The notes under the pieces are model-generated. The model was not told where the DNA came from and did not search any database. It saw only the letters and a program-made list of their open reading frames with translations. From contig DMES01000034.1 in assembly GCA_003450815.1 (NCBI GenBank), forward strand, positions 1 to 16,441: a stretch of DNA of 16,441 nucleotides, given 5' to 3'. A program made the translations under genes and the position numbers. This document shows positions 5,181 through 11,875 of this stretch, piece by piece (position 1 is the stretch's first letter; every line of letters begins with the position of its first letter). Origin of the DNA: Elusimicrobiota bacterium (GTDB taxonomy: Bacteria > Elusimicrobiota > Elusimicrobia > Elusimicrobiales > UBA9959).

Positions 5181-7343
5181 TTATTGCGGCAATTGCAGCC
5201 GGTTATAATCTTTAAGGTTAAGCTGGCTCTTGTCCAGCACAAGTTTAACGGAAAAGAACGGCAATTTAAATTCAAAAGTCTGCGGTATAAGGAAAAGATT
5301 GCCCAGAAAATAATCCCCAAGTTTCACCGCAAGCCTTTTCTCCTGCACGGATTCGGCGCTCTCCGGGTAGGTAAGGGTCTTGTCCAGAGACACTTCCCTC
5401 TGCGCATTTTTCAGCCGCTCCAGGTCCCATCCAGGTTCCACTGCGGCCGTATCTGACAGCCAGGCGCCTGAAAAATAATCGCGCATTTCCGCCGCCATCA
5501 GACGCGCCCAGTATTGAAAAGAGTCTTCATCAAGGCCTTTAAGCGAAAATGCGTCCATTTCAATATCAGAACCGCTCAGCTTTATTTTCCAGATCGGCGC
5601 CATCAGCGGACCCATTACGATAAGCGAAAAATCCTCCGGGGGGACGAAATGCAGCACCGCATCCAGCTTTACCTGCTTACCCTTAAATTTGGCCTGCAGT
5701 TTGGCGAAAGCGGAAAATTCCCTGCCCTGAAGCAGCAGACCCCTCATAAATTCCGTCTTCAGCGCCAGGGCATTTTTTGGGTCTATTTTTTTCTGCATAT
5801 CTTTTATCTGGTCCGCTGTAGCCTTGCGTTTTTCGGAACGATCCAGCGCGTATGAGGTTTTAAAAGCCCGCCAGGCATTCTTATAGTCTCCGGTGGAGGC
5901 ATAGATCTCGCCCGCATGCTCCCAAAGGGTGGCGTCATCATAAATTATTTTAAGCGCGCTGTTTATCTGCTCAAGGGCTTCCGCAGTGCGGCCCTGTCTG
6001 AAATACACCCAGGCGAGCGAATCCAGGTAAGCGCCGTTGTTGGGTTCAATTTGGACCGCGCTGGAAATAAGCACTTCGGCTTCTGCAAGTTTCAGGCCGC
6101 GGTCGGCCAGGGAATAGCCAAGGTAGTTCAGGATATTGGCGTTCCCGGGATCTTTTTTGATCAGGAAGCGGAAACTTTCCTCGGCCTCGGCCATATTCCC
6201 TTCTCGCTCACTGATGACGGCGTACTGCATACGCGCCTCCGGATAATCGGTGGCCCCCGCTATCAGGCCTTTAAGCATTTCAAGCGCCTTGGGCGTACTA
6301 CGGGTATCGTCGTAGCCAAGGGCCAGAAAATAGGTTATTTCCTTGTTGTCCGGCCATTTTTCATGGGCGGAGGCAAGCATTTTAACAGCAGTTTCGTAAC
6401 GCCCGCTCTGAGTGTAATAATAACTGAGCCGCAGGACGCTTGAGGGATTGTCCTTGAGGTCACGGGAAGTTTCCATAAAGCCCGCGGACGCGGCAAAATC
6501 GCGCCTTTGTTCGCTTATCACGGAAAGCCAGAAACAGGAGGAGGAGTTGGTTTTATCCAGACCATAGGCTTTAAGAAAATATTTTTCCGCTTCCGGCAGA
6601 TTTGAAACAGCAGGAGAGGCGTAAAGTTCACCCAAGTGGTTGAAAAGATCTATATTATTGTTTTCCAATGAAACCAGGTCCAGATACTCGGACAGGGCCG
6701 TGGCCGTATCGTTTTTCATCTCGTAATAATTGGCAAGCATATAGCGGGGCTGTAAATAGAGGCTGTCGGCCGCCTTTGACTTGAGCAGACTTTCTTTCAT
6801 CGTCTCATAATCGCCCTTAAGGTTGTAAAGCACCGCGAGCTGGTAGCGCACATCCGCTTCTTCATCCGGCTTCAGTTCCAAAAAGCGTTTAAGATAGCTT
6901 ATCGACTTGTCCGGGTTCCTGGAGCTCCATAAGCTCGCCAGCTGATAGGGCGCCTCGGCGTTGTCTTTGTCAATATCCTGCGCTTTTTCATAAGCCTTGC
7001 GCGCGCCTTCCAGATCGTTTTTTGCCCAGCACACATTGCCGTAAAGCACCCAGTTGTCGGAGGTGGCCGAGTCGGCGCTCACAACAAACCTGGCCCATTT
7101 CTCGGCGTCGTCCACCCTGCCCAGGTGCAGGGCCAGGTTAAGCGCCTGCTTGTAGACAAAAATGGATTGAGGGTCAAGCAGCAGGGTCCGCTTGTATTCC
7201 TGCAGGGCCGAATCGTAGCTGCCCTTGCGCTCCAGCGCTAGCCCGTTCATGAAATGCAGGTAAGAGTCTTTATCCGAAGCGTCTGCGTAGCCAAACGCAC
7301 AGAACAAGCAGAGTAAAACCGCGGGTAATTTATGTTTGATCAT
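5181..7343 (-). CDS. periplasmic TPR-repeat protein with LolB-like C-terminal domain
   Basis: 720 residues. Residues 1-22 form a Sec signal peptide (MIKHKLPAVLLCLFCAFGYA) with no lipobox, so the protein is probably periplasmic and soluble or peripheral. About 25-505 is a TPR solenoid of over a dozen helical pairs (for example AEAEESFRFLIKKDPGNANILNYLGYSLADRG, written here as one diverged unit after another). About 540-720 is beta-rich: a stretch near 543-590 with FAKLQAKFKGK, LDAVLHFVPP and LIVMGPLM, closing with FFSVKLVLDKSQLNL, recalls LolB/DUF4292-type lipoprotein-handling folds. The start overlaps the rimI stop by ATGA, and the rimI end supplies GGAGA as Shine-Dalgarno, so the two are translationally coupled. 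A role in envelope protein or lipoprotein trafficking is inferred only from fold; no specific family name is certain. Confidence 0.85.
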   Translation of the reverse strand: MIKHKLPAVLLCLFCAFGYADASDKDSYLHFMNGLALERKGSYDSALQEYKRTLLLDPQSIFVYKQALNLALHLGRVDDAEKWARFVVSADSATSDNWVLYGNVCWAKNDLEGARKAYEKAQDIDKDNAEAPYQLASLWSSRNPDKSISYLKRFLELKPDEEADVRYQLAVLYNLKGDYETMKESLLKSKAADSLYLQPRYMLANYYEMKNDTATALSEYLDLVSLENNNIDLFNHLGELYASPAVSNLPEAEKYFLKAYGLDKTNSSSCFWLSVISEQRRDFAASAGFMETSRDLKDNPSSVLRLSYYYTQSGRYETAVKMLASAHEKWPDNKEITYFLALGYDDTRSTPKALEMLKGLIAGATDYPEARMQYAVISEREGNMAEAEESFRFLIKKDPGNANILNYLGYSLADRGLKLAEAEVLISSAVQIEPNNGAYLDSLAWVYFRQGRTAEALEQINSALKIIYDDATLWEHAGEIYASTGDYKNAWRAFKTSYALDRSEKRKATADQIKDMQKKIDPKNALALKTEFMRGLLLQGREFSAFAKLQAKFKGKQVKLDAVLHFVPPEDFSLIVMGPLMAPIWKIKLSGSDIEMDAFSLKGLDEDSFQYWARLMAAEMRDYFSGAWLSDTAAVEPGWDLERLKNAQREVSLDKTLTYPESAESVQEKRLAVKLGDYFLGNLFLIPQTFEFKLPFFSVKLVLDKSQLNLKDYNRLQLPQ

Positions 7344-7801
7344 TTTTTTTCTCCGGGAGCGCGGTTATCCAGCGCTTTACGCATCAACAGCGCATCCTCC
7401 GAATTATTATAGAACTTTGGCCTTCGCCCCACCACGGAAAAACCGTGTTTTTCATACAGTTTGATTGCCGGAAGGTTGGCGGCGCTCACTTCCAGGTCTA
7501 CGCAAAAACAGTCGTTTTTTTTCGCGTATTCATACATTTTAGCCAGCAACCCCGATGCCGCTCCGCGCCTTAAACCCGCTTTTGAAACCACCACAGCGTT
7601 AAGCTGCACTTCCGGCCGCACTATCCAGAAATTAATAAAACCGGCGGTTTTTCCAGCGTCTTCGACCAGTAAAGTTACGGCATTGCGGTTGGAAAACTCC
7701 GCCTGAAGCCCTTTAACACCCCAGGCCGGATAAGAAGGATGCTCAAGTTCTATTTCGACCAGGGCGGGCAAGTCTTCTTGAATGGCGCGGCGTATCAACA
7801 T
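7340..7801 (-). CDS. rimI: ribosomal-protein S18 alanine N-acetyltransferase-type GNAT
   Basis: 153 residues from the ATG at 7801. GNAT fold: MLIRRAIQEDLPALVEIE at the N-terminus, an acetyl-CoA binding stretch LRRGAASGLLAKM, and the RimI-type C-terminus LEVSAANLPAIKLYEKHGF followed by VGRRPKFYNNSEDALLM. RimI acetylates the N-terminus of ribosomal protein S18 in Escherichia coli; the actual substrate here is not shown. It follows tsaE-tsaB, a very common neighbourhood for rimI. A GTG at 7819 would add six residues (MSCDSL) that are simply translated heptad repeat, so I reject it. No Shine-Dalgarno precedes the chosen ATG; the repeat array runs almost up to it. The stop overlaps the TPR gene start by 4 nt. 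Confidence 0.9.
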   Translation of the reverse strand: MLIRRAIQEDLPALVEIELEHPSYPAWGVKGLQAEFSNRNAVTLLVEDAGKTAGFINFWIVRPEVQLNAVVVSKAGLRRGAASGLLAKMYEYAKKNDCFCVDLEVSAANLPAIKLYEKHGFSVVGRRPKFYNNSEDALLMRKALDNRAPGEKK

Positions 7802-7807
7802 AAGAGA

Positions 7808-7897
7808 GTCACATGACACAAGTCACAGGTCACAAGTAACAGCATCAGGAAAGTCACACGACACAAGCCACAGGTCACAAGTAACAGCATTAAGAAA
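7808..7897. repeat. tandem 45-bp duplication made of GTCACAA-family heptads
   Basis: Two 45-bp units (7808-7852 and 7853-7897), each five heptads (GTCACAT/C, GACACAA, GTCACAG-like, GTCACAA, GTAACAG) plus a 10-bp tail CATYARGAAA. They occupy the tsaB-rimI gap and abut the rimI start. The opposite-strand array at 7943-7964 is the inverted partner. Confidence 0.9.
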
Positions 7898-7925
7898 GGC
7901 ACATAATTCCGGATTTTGAACTTTT

Positions 7926-8759
7926 TCATATTCCTGATTTCTCACTTGTGTCTTGTGTCTTGTTCTCCAGCTCATACCTTGCGGGTTTCAGATAAAGCGG
8001 GGTGGTGTTCCTGTTTTCAAGGGACATGGCGGCCTTAATCAGATACGCTGGAATTATCTTTGAAATCCCGGAGCCCGCCTTTTCGCAATAAGCGGGGGCC
8101 AAAGCGTAAACAGACGGATCTTCCTCGGAGTCCCCAATAACAAAAAGTTCCTGCCCGAGCTCCGAAAGATAGTCCTTCATTTCAGGAACCTTCAGCCACT
8201 GCGGCGCCTCAACAGCCTTTAGGAAGGTTGAAGGCTGAAGGCTGAAGGCTAAAGAACGGACATCCTGTGACTTGTGACCTGTGACTTGTGACCTGTGACC
8301 TGTGGCCTGTGACTTGTGACCTGTGACTTGTGACTTGCAACCTGTGACCTGGAACACCTGGCAAAAATATTCGTCTTTGAAAGCGCGCATCAACACCGCT
8401 ATTTTGGGCTTTTGGCGGCACTCCGCCCAGTTTTTGAAAGCCGGACTCTCAAAAGCCTGCAAAGCCATTATTTCAAACAGCGTGGCCGAGTAAACTTTTG
8501 TTCCGGCAAGCGCTTCAAGAACCTTTCCAAGCGTAAGGCCTATCCTTATGCCGGTGAACCTGCCCGGCCCCCTTACCGCGCAAAAAATCCTGACGTTACG
8601 AAGGCCTGCTCCTTTAAGCAGCCTGGCTATCATAGGGAAAAGCGGTTTTTCCTGGTTAAATACGCGCCTCTGCGCGCAATAAAATTTCTTGCCGTCAAAA
8701 ACCGCCAGCTTAAGCCTTGAGCCGGTGGAGCATACACCCAGAGTTATTTCTTTTTCCAT
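7926..8759 (-). CDS. tsaB: tRNA t6A threonylcarbamoyltransferase complex subunit TsaB with in-frame repeat insertion
   Basis: 277 residues, against about 220-235 for typical TsaB. TsaB is the non-catalytic ASKHA-fold partner of TsaD and TsaE in making N6-threonylcarbamoyladenosine on tRNAs reading ANN codons. Diagnostic motifs: GPGRFTGIRIG at 64-74, KDEYFCQVF at 128-136, and TPLYLKPARYE at 253-263. Residues 138-165 are 12 tandem 7-bp repeats read as the period VTGHKSQ, and 168-182 derive from a second 7-bp tract (SLAFSLQPSTF). Both lie right after the DEYFCQVFQ strand, where TsaB proteins have a variable loop, so activity may be kept. Residues 265-277 (ENKTQDTSEKSGI) also come from a heptad array at the gene end. 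The start overlaps the tsaE stop by 16 nt. TsaC and TsaD are not in the window. Confidence 0.9.
   Translation of the reverse strand: MEKEITLGVCSTGSRLKLAVFDGKKFYCAQRRVFNQEKPLFPMIARLLKGAGLRNVRIFCAVRGPGRFTGIRIGLTLGKVLEALAGTKVYSATLFEIMALQAFESPAFKNWAECRQKPKIAVLMRAFKDEYFCQVFQVTGCKSQVTGHKSQATGHRSQVTGHKSQDVRSLAFSLQPSTFLKAVEAPQWLKVPEMKDYLSELGQELFVIGDSEEDPSVYALAPAYCEKAGSGISKIIPAYLIKAAMSLENRNTTPLYLKPARYELENKTQDTSEKSGI
7943..7964. repeat. 7-bp repeat array forming the end of tsaB
   Basis: TTGTGTC twice plus partial units. It encodes tsaB residues about 266-272 on the minus strand and is inverted relative to 7808-7897. Confidence 0.8.
8223..8256. repeat. GGCTGAA heptad tract inside tsaB
   Basis: About four and a half 7-bp units (AAGGTTG, AAGGCTG, AAGGCTG, AAGGCTA) within the coding sequence, read on the minus strand as SLAFSLQPSTF. 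It differs in word from the adjacent TGTGACC tract but has the same 7-bp period. Confidence 0.85.
8266..8349. repeat. 12 x 7-bp TGTGACC tandem array in frame inside tsaB
   Basis: Twelve consecutive heptads, nearly all TGTGACC or TGTGACT, with one TGTGGCC and one TGCAACC. 84 bp is a multiple of 3, so the frame is kept and 28 residues are added (tsaB 138-165). Confidence 0.95.
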
Positions 8760-9238
8760 TCTTTTTTTACCCGCTCGATCAGGCGTCGGCTTTCCGGGCC
8801 GTGGGCACGCGCAAGCACCCGCCTTGAATCCCCGCCTGAAAGAAAAAACACAAGTTCCGTGAAATCCGACCTTTCAAAAAATTGCCGGGCCGGAGCGGCC
8901 CACTCAAGCGCGCTCACGCCGTCCTCAAGCCCCAGATAGTCTTCAAGTCCTATATTTTCAATTTCTTCCGGCGCCACCCTGAACAGGTCAAAATGGTAAA
9001 TTTTAAGGCCGGCCAAGTAAGTCCGCATTATATTGAAACTAGCGCTGACGGGCAGTTTCTTCGCCCCCAGCGCACCGGCCAGACCTTTTACAAAAAGTGT
9101 TTTCCCCGCTCCTATCGGCCCTTCAAGCGACAGAACGGAGCCGCCTTTAACCCCGCCGGCGAACAGCCCGGCCAGACGCAGGGTATCGGCGGCTGAGGCG
9201 CTTTTAAAAATGGCTGAAAGTCGTGGCTGTGCCCGCAT
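8744..9238 (-). CDS. tsaE: tRNA t6A biosynthesis ATPase TsaE
   Basis: 164 residues from the ATG at 9238. P-loop ATPase that drives the TsaB-TsaD complex in t6A formation. Walker A GPIGAGKT is at 40-47, followed by SASFNIMRTY (usual SPTF..xxxY) and HFDLFR at 82-87, then LEDYLGLED and ALEW. Length is typical (about 150-165). An in-frame TTG at 9247 would add three residues; neither start has a clear Shine-Dalgarno, and the ATG is preferred. The 5' end overlaps the end of thiL by about 35 nt in another frame, and the 3' end overlaps tsaB by 16 nt, which points to tight coupling of thiL-tsaE-tsaB. Confidence 0.93.
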   Translation of the reverse strand: MRAQPRLSAIFKSASAADTLRLAGLFAGGVKGGSVLSLEGPIGAGKTLFVKGLAGALGAKKLPVSASFNIMRTYLAGLKIYHFDLFRVAPEEIENIGLEDYLGLEDGVSALEWAAPARQFFERSDFTELVFFLSGGDSRRVLARAHGPESRRLIERVKKEWKKK

Positions 9239-10247
9239 AATTTTCAATCACCGAACCCCTGCCTTTTTCAACCCGTCCGACGCAAACCGCAGCCGGCAGT
9301 AGGTTTTTCAAAAGCGCTGCCTTCCGCTCCGGAACGGCAAACACCAGGCCGAAATCCTCGCCGCCTTTAAGCGCGTAAGAACGCCAGTCGCGGCCATTCA
9401 GTGCGGCATAGCGTTTAAGCTCTTTTGAAGCCGCCTCCTCAGGCAGATTAAGCGCCGTTCTGCATTTTGATAATTCAGCTATTATCTCCGCGCTGCGCGC
9501 GAGACCGTCGGAATTATCCAGCATGGCCGAGGCTATTTTTTTTTCGCCCAAAATCCGGCCAGCGCGAAGCTGTGGTTCTGGCCGCCAGAAACTCTTTATA
9601 AGCCCCTGAAAATCCCTGATATTTTTCTTATCCGCCGACATCAATAATTCAAGCCCCGCAGCCGCTTCGCCAAGCGGCCCAATATTGAACAGAAGATCGC
9701 CGGGCCGGGCTCCATAGCGCGTAACCAGGCTTGAGAACACGGCCTCGCCCCAGACGGTAAGATAAAAATGGTTTTCTCTGGCGCCGGACAGGTTGCCGCC
9801 GGCCACCGTTATACCGAAACGCAGGGCCTCGCTTTTAAGCTTATTTAAAAACCGGGTCACGAAGGAAAGCGGAAGGCGGCTGCTAAGCCCTGCGCCTGCC
9901 ACGCAGGAGACCGGCCGCACAGGCCCCATGGCGGCCAGATCGCTTAAGTTGATGCGTATAAGCTTGGCCGCTAACTCCTCAGGCGTGGAAAAACGCATCA
10001 GGAAATGTGTTCCTTCCACTATCTCATCGGTAGTAATAACAAGGTCCAGGCCAGGGGAGCGGCGTACCACCGCGCAATCATCGCCCGGCCCAAGAAGTAG
10101 GCGTGGATCTTTTGGAAATTTGAAATTCTTTTCTATGCGGGTAAGCAAACCGGTTTCGCCAAGGTCCGAAAGTCTAGAAGTCTTGCTTCCCGGTTTTTCC
10201 GTTTTGCATTTTTCATTAAAAATTCTTGCCGCAAAAATTTTTACCAT
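9204..10247 (-). CDS. thiL: thiamine-monophosphate kinase
   Basis: 347 residues. ThiL phosphorylates thiamine monophosphate to the cofactor thiamine diphosphate. Motifs in order: GPGDDCAVV at 53-61, TTDEIVEGTHF at 72-82, NLSDLAAMG at 100-108, AGGNLSGA at 149-156 and LDNSDGL further on. These match the PurM/ThiL superfamily. GGN replaces the GGD of well-studied ThiL proteins, a change near the metal/phosphate site. About 25 extra residues precede the usual start of the fold, but an AAAGGA Shine-Dalgarno 6 nt before the ATG supports this start. The 124-bp upstream gap to nnrD shows no TPP riboswitch that I can recognise. The 3' end overlaps tsaE. Confidence 0.93.
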   Translation of the reverse strand: MVKIFAARIFNEKCKTEKPGSKTSRLSDLGETGLLTRIEKNFKFPKDPRLLLGPGDDCAVVRRSPGLDLVITTDEIVEGTHFLMRFSTPEELAAKLIRINLSDLAAMGPVRPVSCVAGAGLSSRLPLSFVTRFLNKLKSEALRFGITVAGGNLSGARENHFYLTVWGEAVFSSLVTRYGARPGDLLFNIGPLGEAAAGLELLMSADKKNIRDFQGLIKSFWRPEPQLRAGRILGEKKIASAMLDNSDGLARSAEIIAELSKCRTALNLPEEAASKELKRYAALNGRDWRSYALKGGEDFGLVFAVPERKAALLKNLLPAAVCVGRVEKGRGSVIENYAGTATTFSHF

Positions 10248-10371
10248 ACTCAGTCCTTTGGGATGGGAAACCTTGCGGCAAGAGGGAGTTTGAGGGGAAA
10301 ATTACTTTCCCCATCATCTCCGGCACGGGAATGGATAAAATCCAGTGTCGGGTAAGATAAAATGTTGTTCC
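10248..10371. other. nnrD-thiL gap with small hairpins
   Basis: GGGGAAA/TTTCCCC (10294-10312, 5-nt loop) and AAAATGTTG/CAACATTTT (10359-10381, 5-nt loop, spanning the nnrD stop codon). In the minus strand the second is followed by TTTTATC-like sequence and could be a weak terminator or a message-end stabiliser. I see no promoter here. Confidence 0.55.
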
Positions 10372-11274
10372 TCAACATTTTACACTTTTCACTGATTTTA
10401 TTGCCCCCGGCAGAAAATCCGCAAGTTCCGAGGCCAGCACACAGCGCCCGGTAAGCTGGCGCGCGGCCAAATCGCCGCAGAGGCCATGCAGGTAAACACC
10501 CGCGGCCGCGCTTTCAAAAGCGGTTTGCCTGGCAAACCCCTTTTTACCCCCCGCCTGCGCGAAAAGCCCGGAAATAAGGCCCGCCAGCGCGTCACCGGAA
10601 CCGCCTTTTGCCAGCGCGGGACCGCCAGTACTATTTTTAATTAATCGCCCGTCGCACGCGACAAGCGTTTCAGGACCCTTCAGAACCACCACGGAACCGC
10701 TGAGCTCCGCCAGCCTCAAAGCCGCACCGGATCTTTTCTCAACCGCGCCGCCAAGCAGCCTTGCTGCTTCGCCCTCATGCGGCGTAATTATTTTGGGGCG
10801 GCCTTTTTTCAGCAGCGCCAAAGCGCCTTTCAGCGCCAAAGCGTTAAGGGCGTCGGCGTCTATAACAGCGGGCAAACCTGACTTTTGAACAAGCTTTACA
10901 ACAAACTCCGGGATTCGGCCTTTCAGCGTAAGGCCAGGCCCTATTAAAAGCAGGTCGTATTTTTTTTCTTTCTGCCACTCAAGTATTTCAGCGGCAGCCT
11001 TAAAGGAAAAAACGCCGCCTTTGGAAGAAACCGGGAAAGTCATCACATCCGGCAAACAGGCGGCTATGACTGGCTGCTCGCTGTCCGGGCAGACAAGCGT
11101 GACAAGACCGGCGCCAGCCTTAAGAGCCGCACGGGCCGCTATAACCGCGGCGCCTGTCATACCTTTTGAACCGGCAACTATAAGCAATTTGCCGTAATCG
11201 CCCTTATGAGTGTTCTTTTCCCTTGGCGGCAGCAGTCTTTTAATAAAAGCCGGAGTGATTTTTTCTGTTTTCAT
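10372..11274 (-). CDS. nnrD: ADP-dependent (S)-NAD(P)H-hydrate dehydratase
   Basis: 300 residues. Repairs damaged NAD(P)HX back to NAD(P)H. Ribokinase-like fold with THKGDYGKLLIVAGS near 22-36, RAALKAGAGLVTL at 48-60, VIDADALNAL at 137-146, ITPHEGEAARLLG at 163-175, and the catalytic-region motif NSTGGPALAKGGSGDALAG at 214-232 (Asp228). Many bacteria fuse this to the epimerase NnrE (YjeF N-terminal domain); here only the dehydratase half is present and no epimerase gene lies in the window. It starts 27 nt after the acpS stop on the same strand, with a weak AGAAG before the ATG. The usual bacterial neighbourhood also places it beside acpS and tsaE. Confidence 0.95.
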   Translation of the reverse strand: MKTEKITPAFIKRLLPPREKNTHKGDYGKLLIVAGSKGMTGAAVIAARAALKAGAGLVTLVCPDSEQPVIAACLPDVMTFPVSSKGGVFSFKAAAEILEWQKEKKYDLLLIGPGLTLKGRIPEFVVKLVQKSGLPAVIDADALNALALKGALALLKKGRPKIITPHEGEAARLLGGAVEKRSGAALRLAELSGSVVVLKGPETLVACDGRLIKNSTGGPALAKGGSGDALAGLISGLFAQAGGKKGFARQTAFESAAAGVYLHGLCGDLAARQLTGRCVLASELADFLPGAIKSVKSVKC

Positions 11275-11301
11275 TCTTCTGAATTCTGTCTACTAACGAC
11301 C

Positions 11302-11664
11302 TCAGCCTTTCATCGCGACAGCCACCGCACAGGCATAACGCGCCGTATGGGAGATGGAAAGCAGAACGGAGACGCCTTTAAGCCCCTTGATCTTTACCAC
11401 GGGACGGCCTGTCACGGCCTTTAAAATTGAGATGGACTTGAATGAAAGGTCTTTTCTGTCCAGCGCCTTTATAACGGCTTCCTTTGCAGAAAAACGCGCC
11501 GCTATGCGTTCATAAAGATTCTTGCCCTTAAGGCAATAAGCCGCTTCTTCAGGTGTAAAAAATCTTTTGAGAAAAGCCGGATTTTTAGCATATAGCCGCT
11601 TCACGCGTTCAACCTCGGTGACATCTATTCCCACACCGAAAACAGCCGTTGGTTTAATGGTCAT
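11302..11664 (-). CDS. acpS: holo-[acyl-carrier-protein] synthase
   Basis: 120 residues, the normal AcpS length. Transfers 4'-phosphopantetheine from CoA to acyl carrier protein, activating fatty-acid synthesis. GVGIDVTEVERV at 10-21 holds metal ligand Asp14. FFTPEEAAYC at 35-44 and AARFSAKEAVIKAL at 55-68 follow, with ligand Glu62, then SISHTARYACAVAVA at the C-terminus. No Shine-Dalgarno is visible before the ATG. The 211-bp upstream gap to glmS is filled by an inverted pair of GGTTCA heptad arrays. nnrD follows after 27 nt, so acpS-nnrD probably share a transcript. Confidence 0.95.
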   Translation of the reverse strand: MTIKPTAVFGVGIDVTEVERVKRLYAKNPAFLKRFFTPEEAAYCLKGKNLYERIAARFSAKEAVIKALDRKDLSFKSISILKAVTGRPVVKIKGLKGVSVLLSISHTARYACAVAVAMKG

Positions 11665-11692
11665 TGTTTGTCAACAATTACTCAGGTTTTCA

Positions 11693-11727
11693 GGTTCACG
11701 GTTCAAAGTTCACGGTTCAGGGTTATC
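11693..11727. repeat. GGTTCAA-family heptad array, left arm
   Basis: Five consecutive 7-bp units. It is the inverted partner of 11811-11843 and starts 28 bp upstream of the acpS ATG. Confidence 0.85.
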
Positions 11728-11810
11728 TGCAGATATGTTTTGCCGTCTGCAGAACCACTGACCGCGATACAGCACAGCCATAGGCCAGTGCAATGCAAAC
11801 ATCCTGGAAT

Positions 11811-11843
11811 TCAACCGTTGAACCGCTGAACCTTGAACCTGGG
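11811..11843. repeat. GGTTCAA-family heptad array, right arm
   Basis: Reverse-complement words of the left arm (GAACCGC, TGAACCT, TGAACCT), just downstream of the glmS stop codon. Confidence 0.8.
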
Positions 11844-11875
11844 AGTAACGTTTTTTAACTTCTCAACCCGTCCGC

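Larger units (their letters stand above)
11665..11875. other. glmS-acpS gap carrying inverted GGTTCA heptad arrays
   Basis: The left array at 11693-11727 has heptads GGTTCAC, GGTTCAA, AGTTCAC, GGTTCAG, GGTTATC. The right array at 11811-11843 carries the reverse word (TTGAACC and variants). An inner TCTGCAGA/TCTGCAG pair and about 80 bp without recognisable content lie between. There is no gene or clear promoter. Confidence 0.75.

Noticed and set aside
5916..6443. 175-codon plus-strand open frame opposite the TPR gene (and similar ones opposite glmS, pdxJ and glmM)
   Set aside because: These are antisense shadows of well-supported genes, with no recognisable motifs or start signals.
7802..7819. 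GTG start for rimI at 7819
   Set aside because: The six added residues are translated heptad repeat. The RimI fold begins MLIRRA at the ATG 7801.
8266..8349. CRISPR array from the regularly repeated TGTGACC units
   Set aside because: The units are 7-bp direct tandems without spacers, and no cas genes are present.
8209..8421. Alternative minus-strand reading frame over the tsaB repeat
   Set aside because: Open only because a 7-bp repeat is stop-free in every frame in this direction. The tsaB frame has family motifs on both sides.
7926..8759. tsaB as a pseudogene disrupted by repeats
   Set aside because: The frame is intact from start to stop, the insert length is a multiple of 3, and motifs before and after it are preserved in the right order.
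10248..10371. TPP riboswitch before thiL
   Set aside because: No CTGAGA-type conserved motif was found; only two small hairpins are visible.
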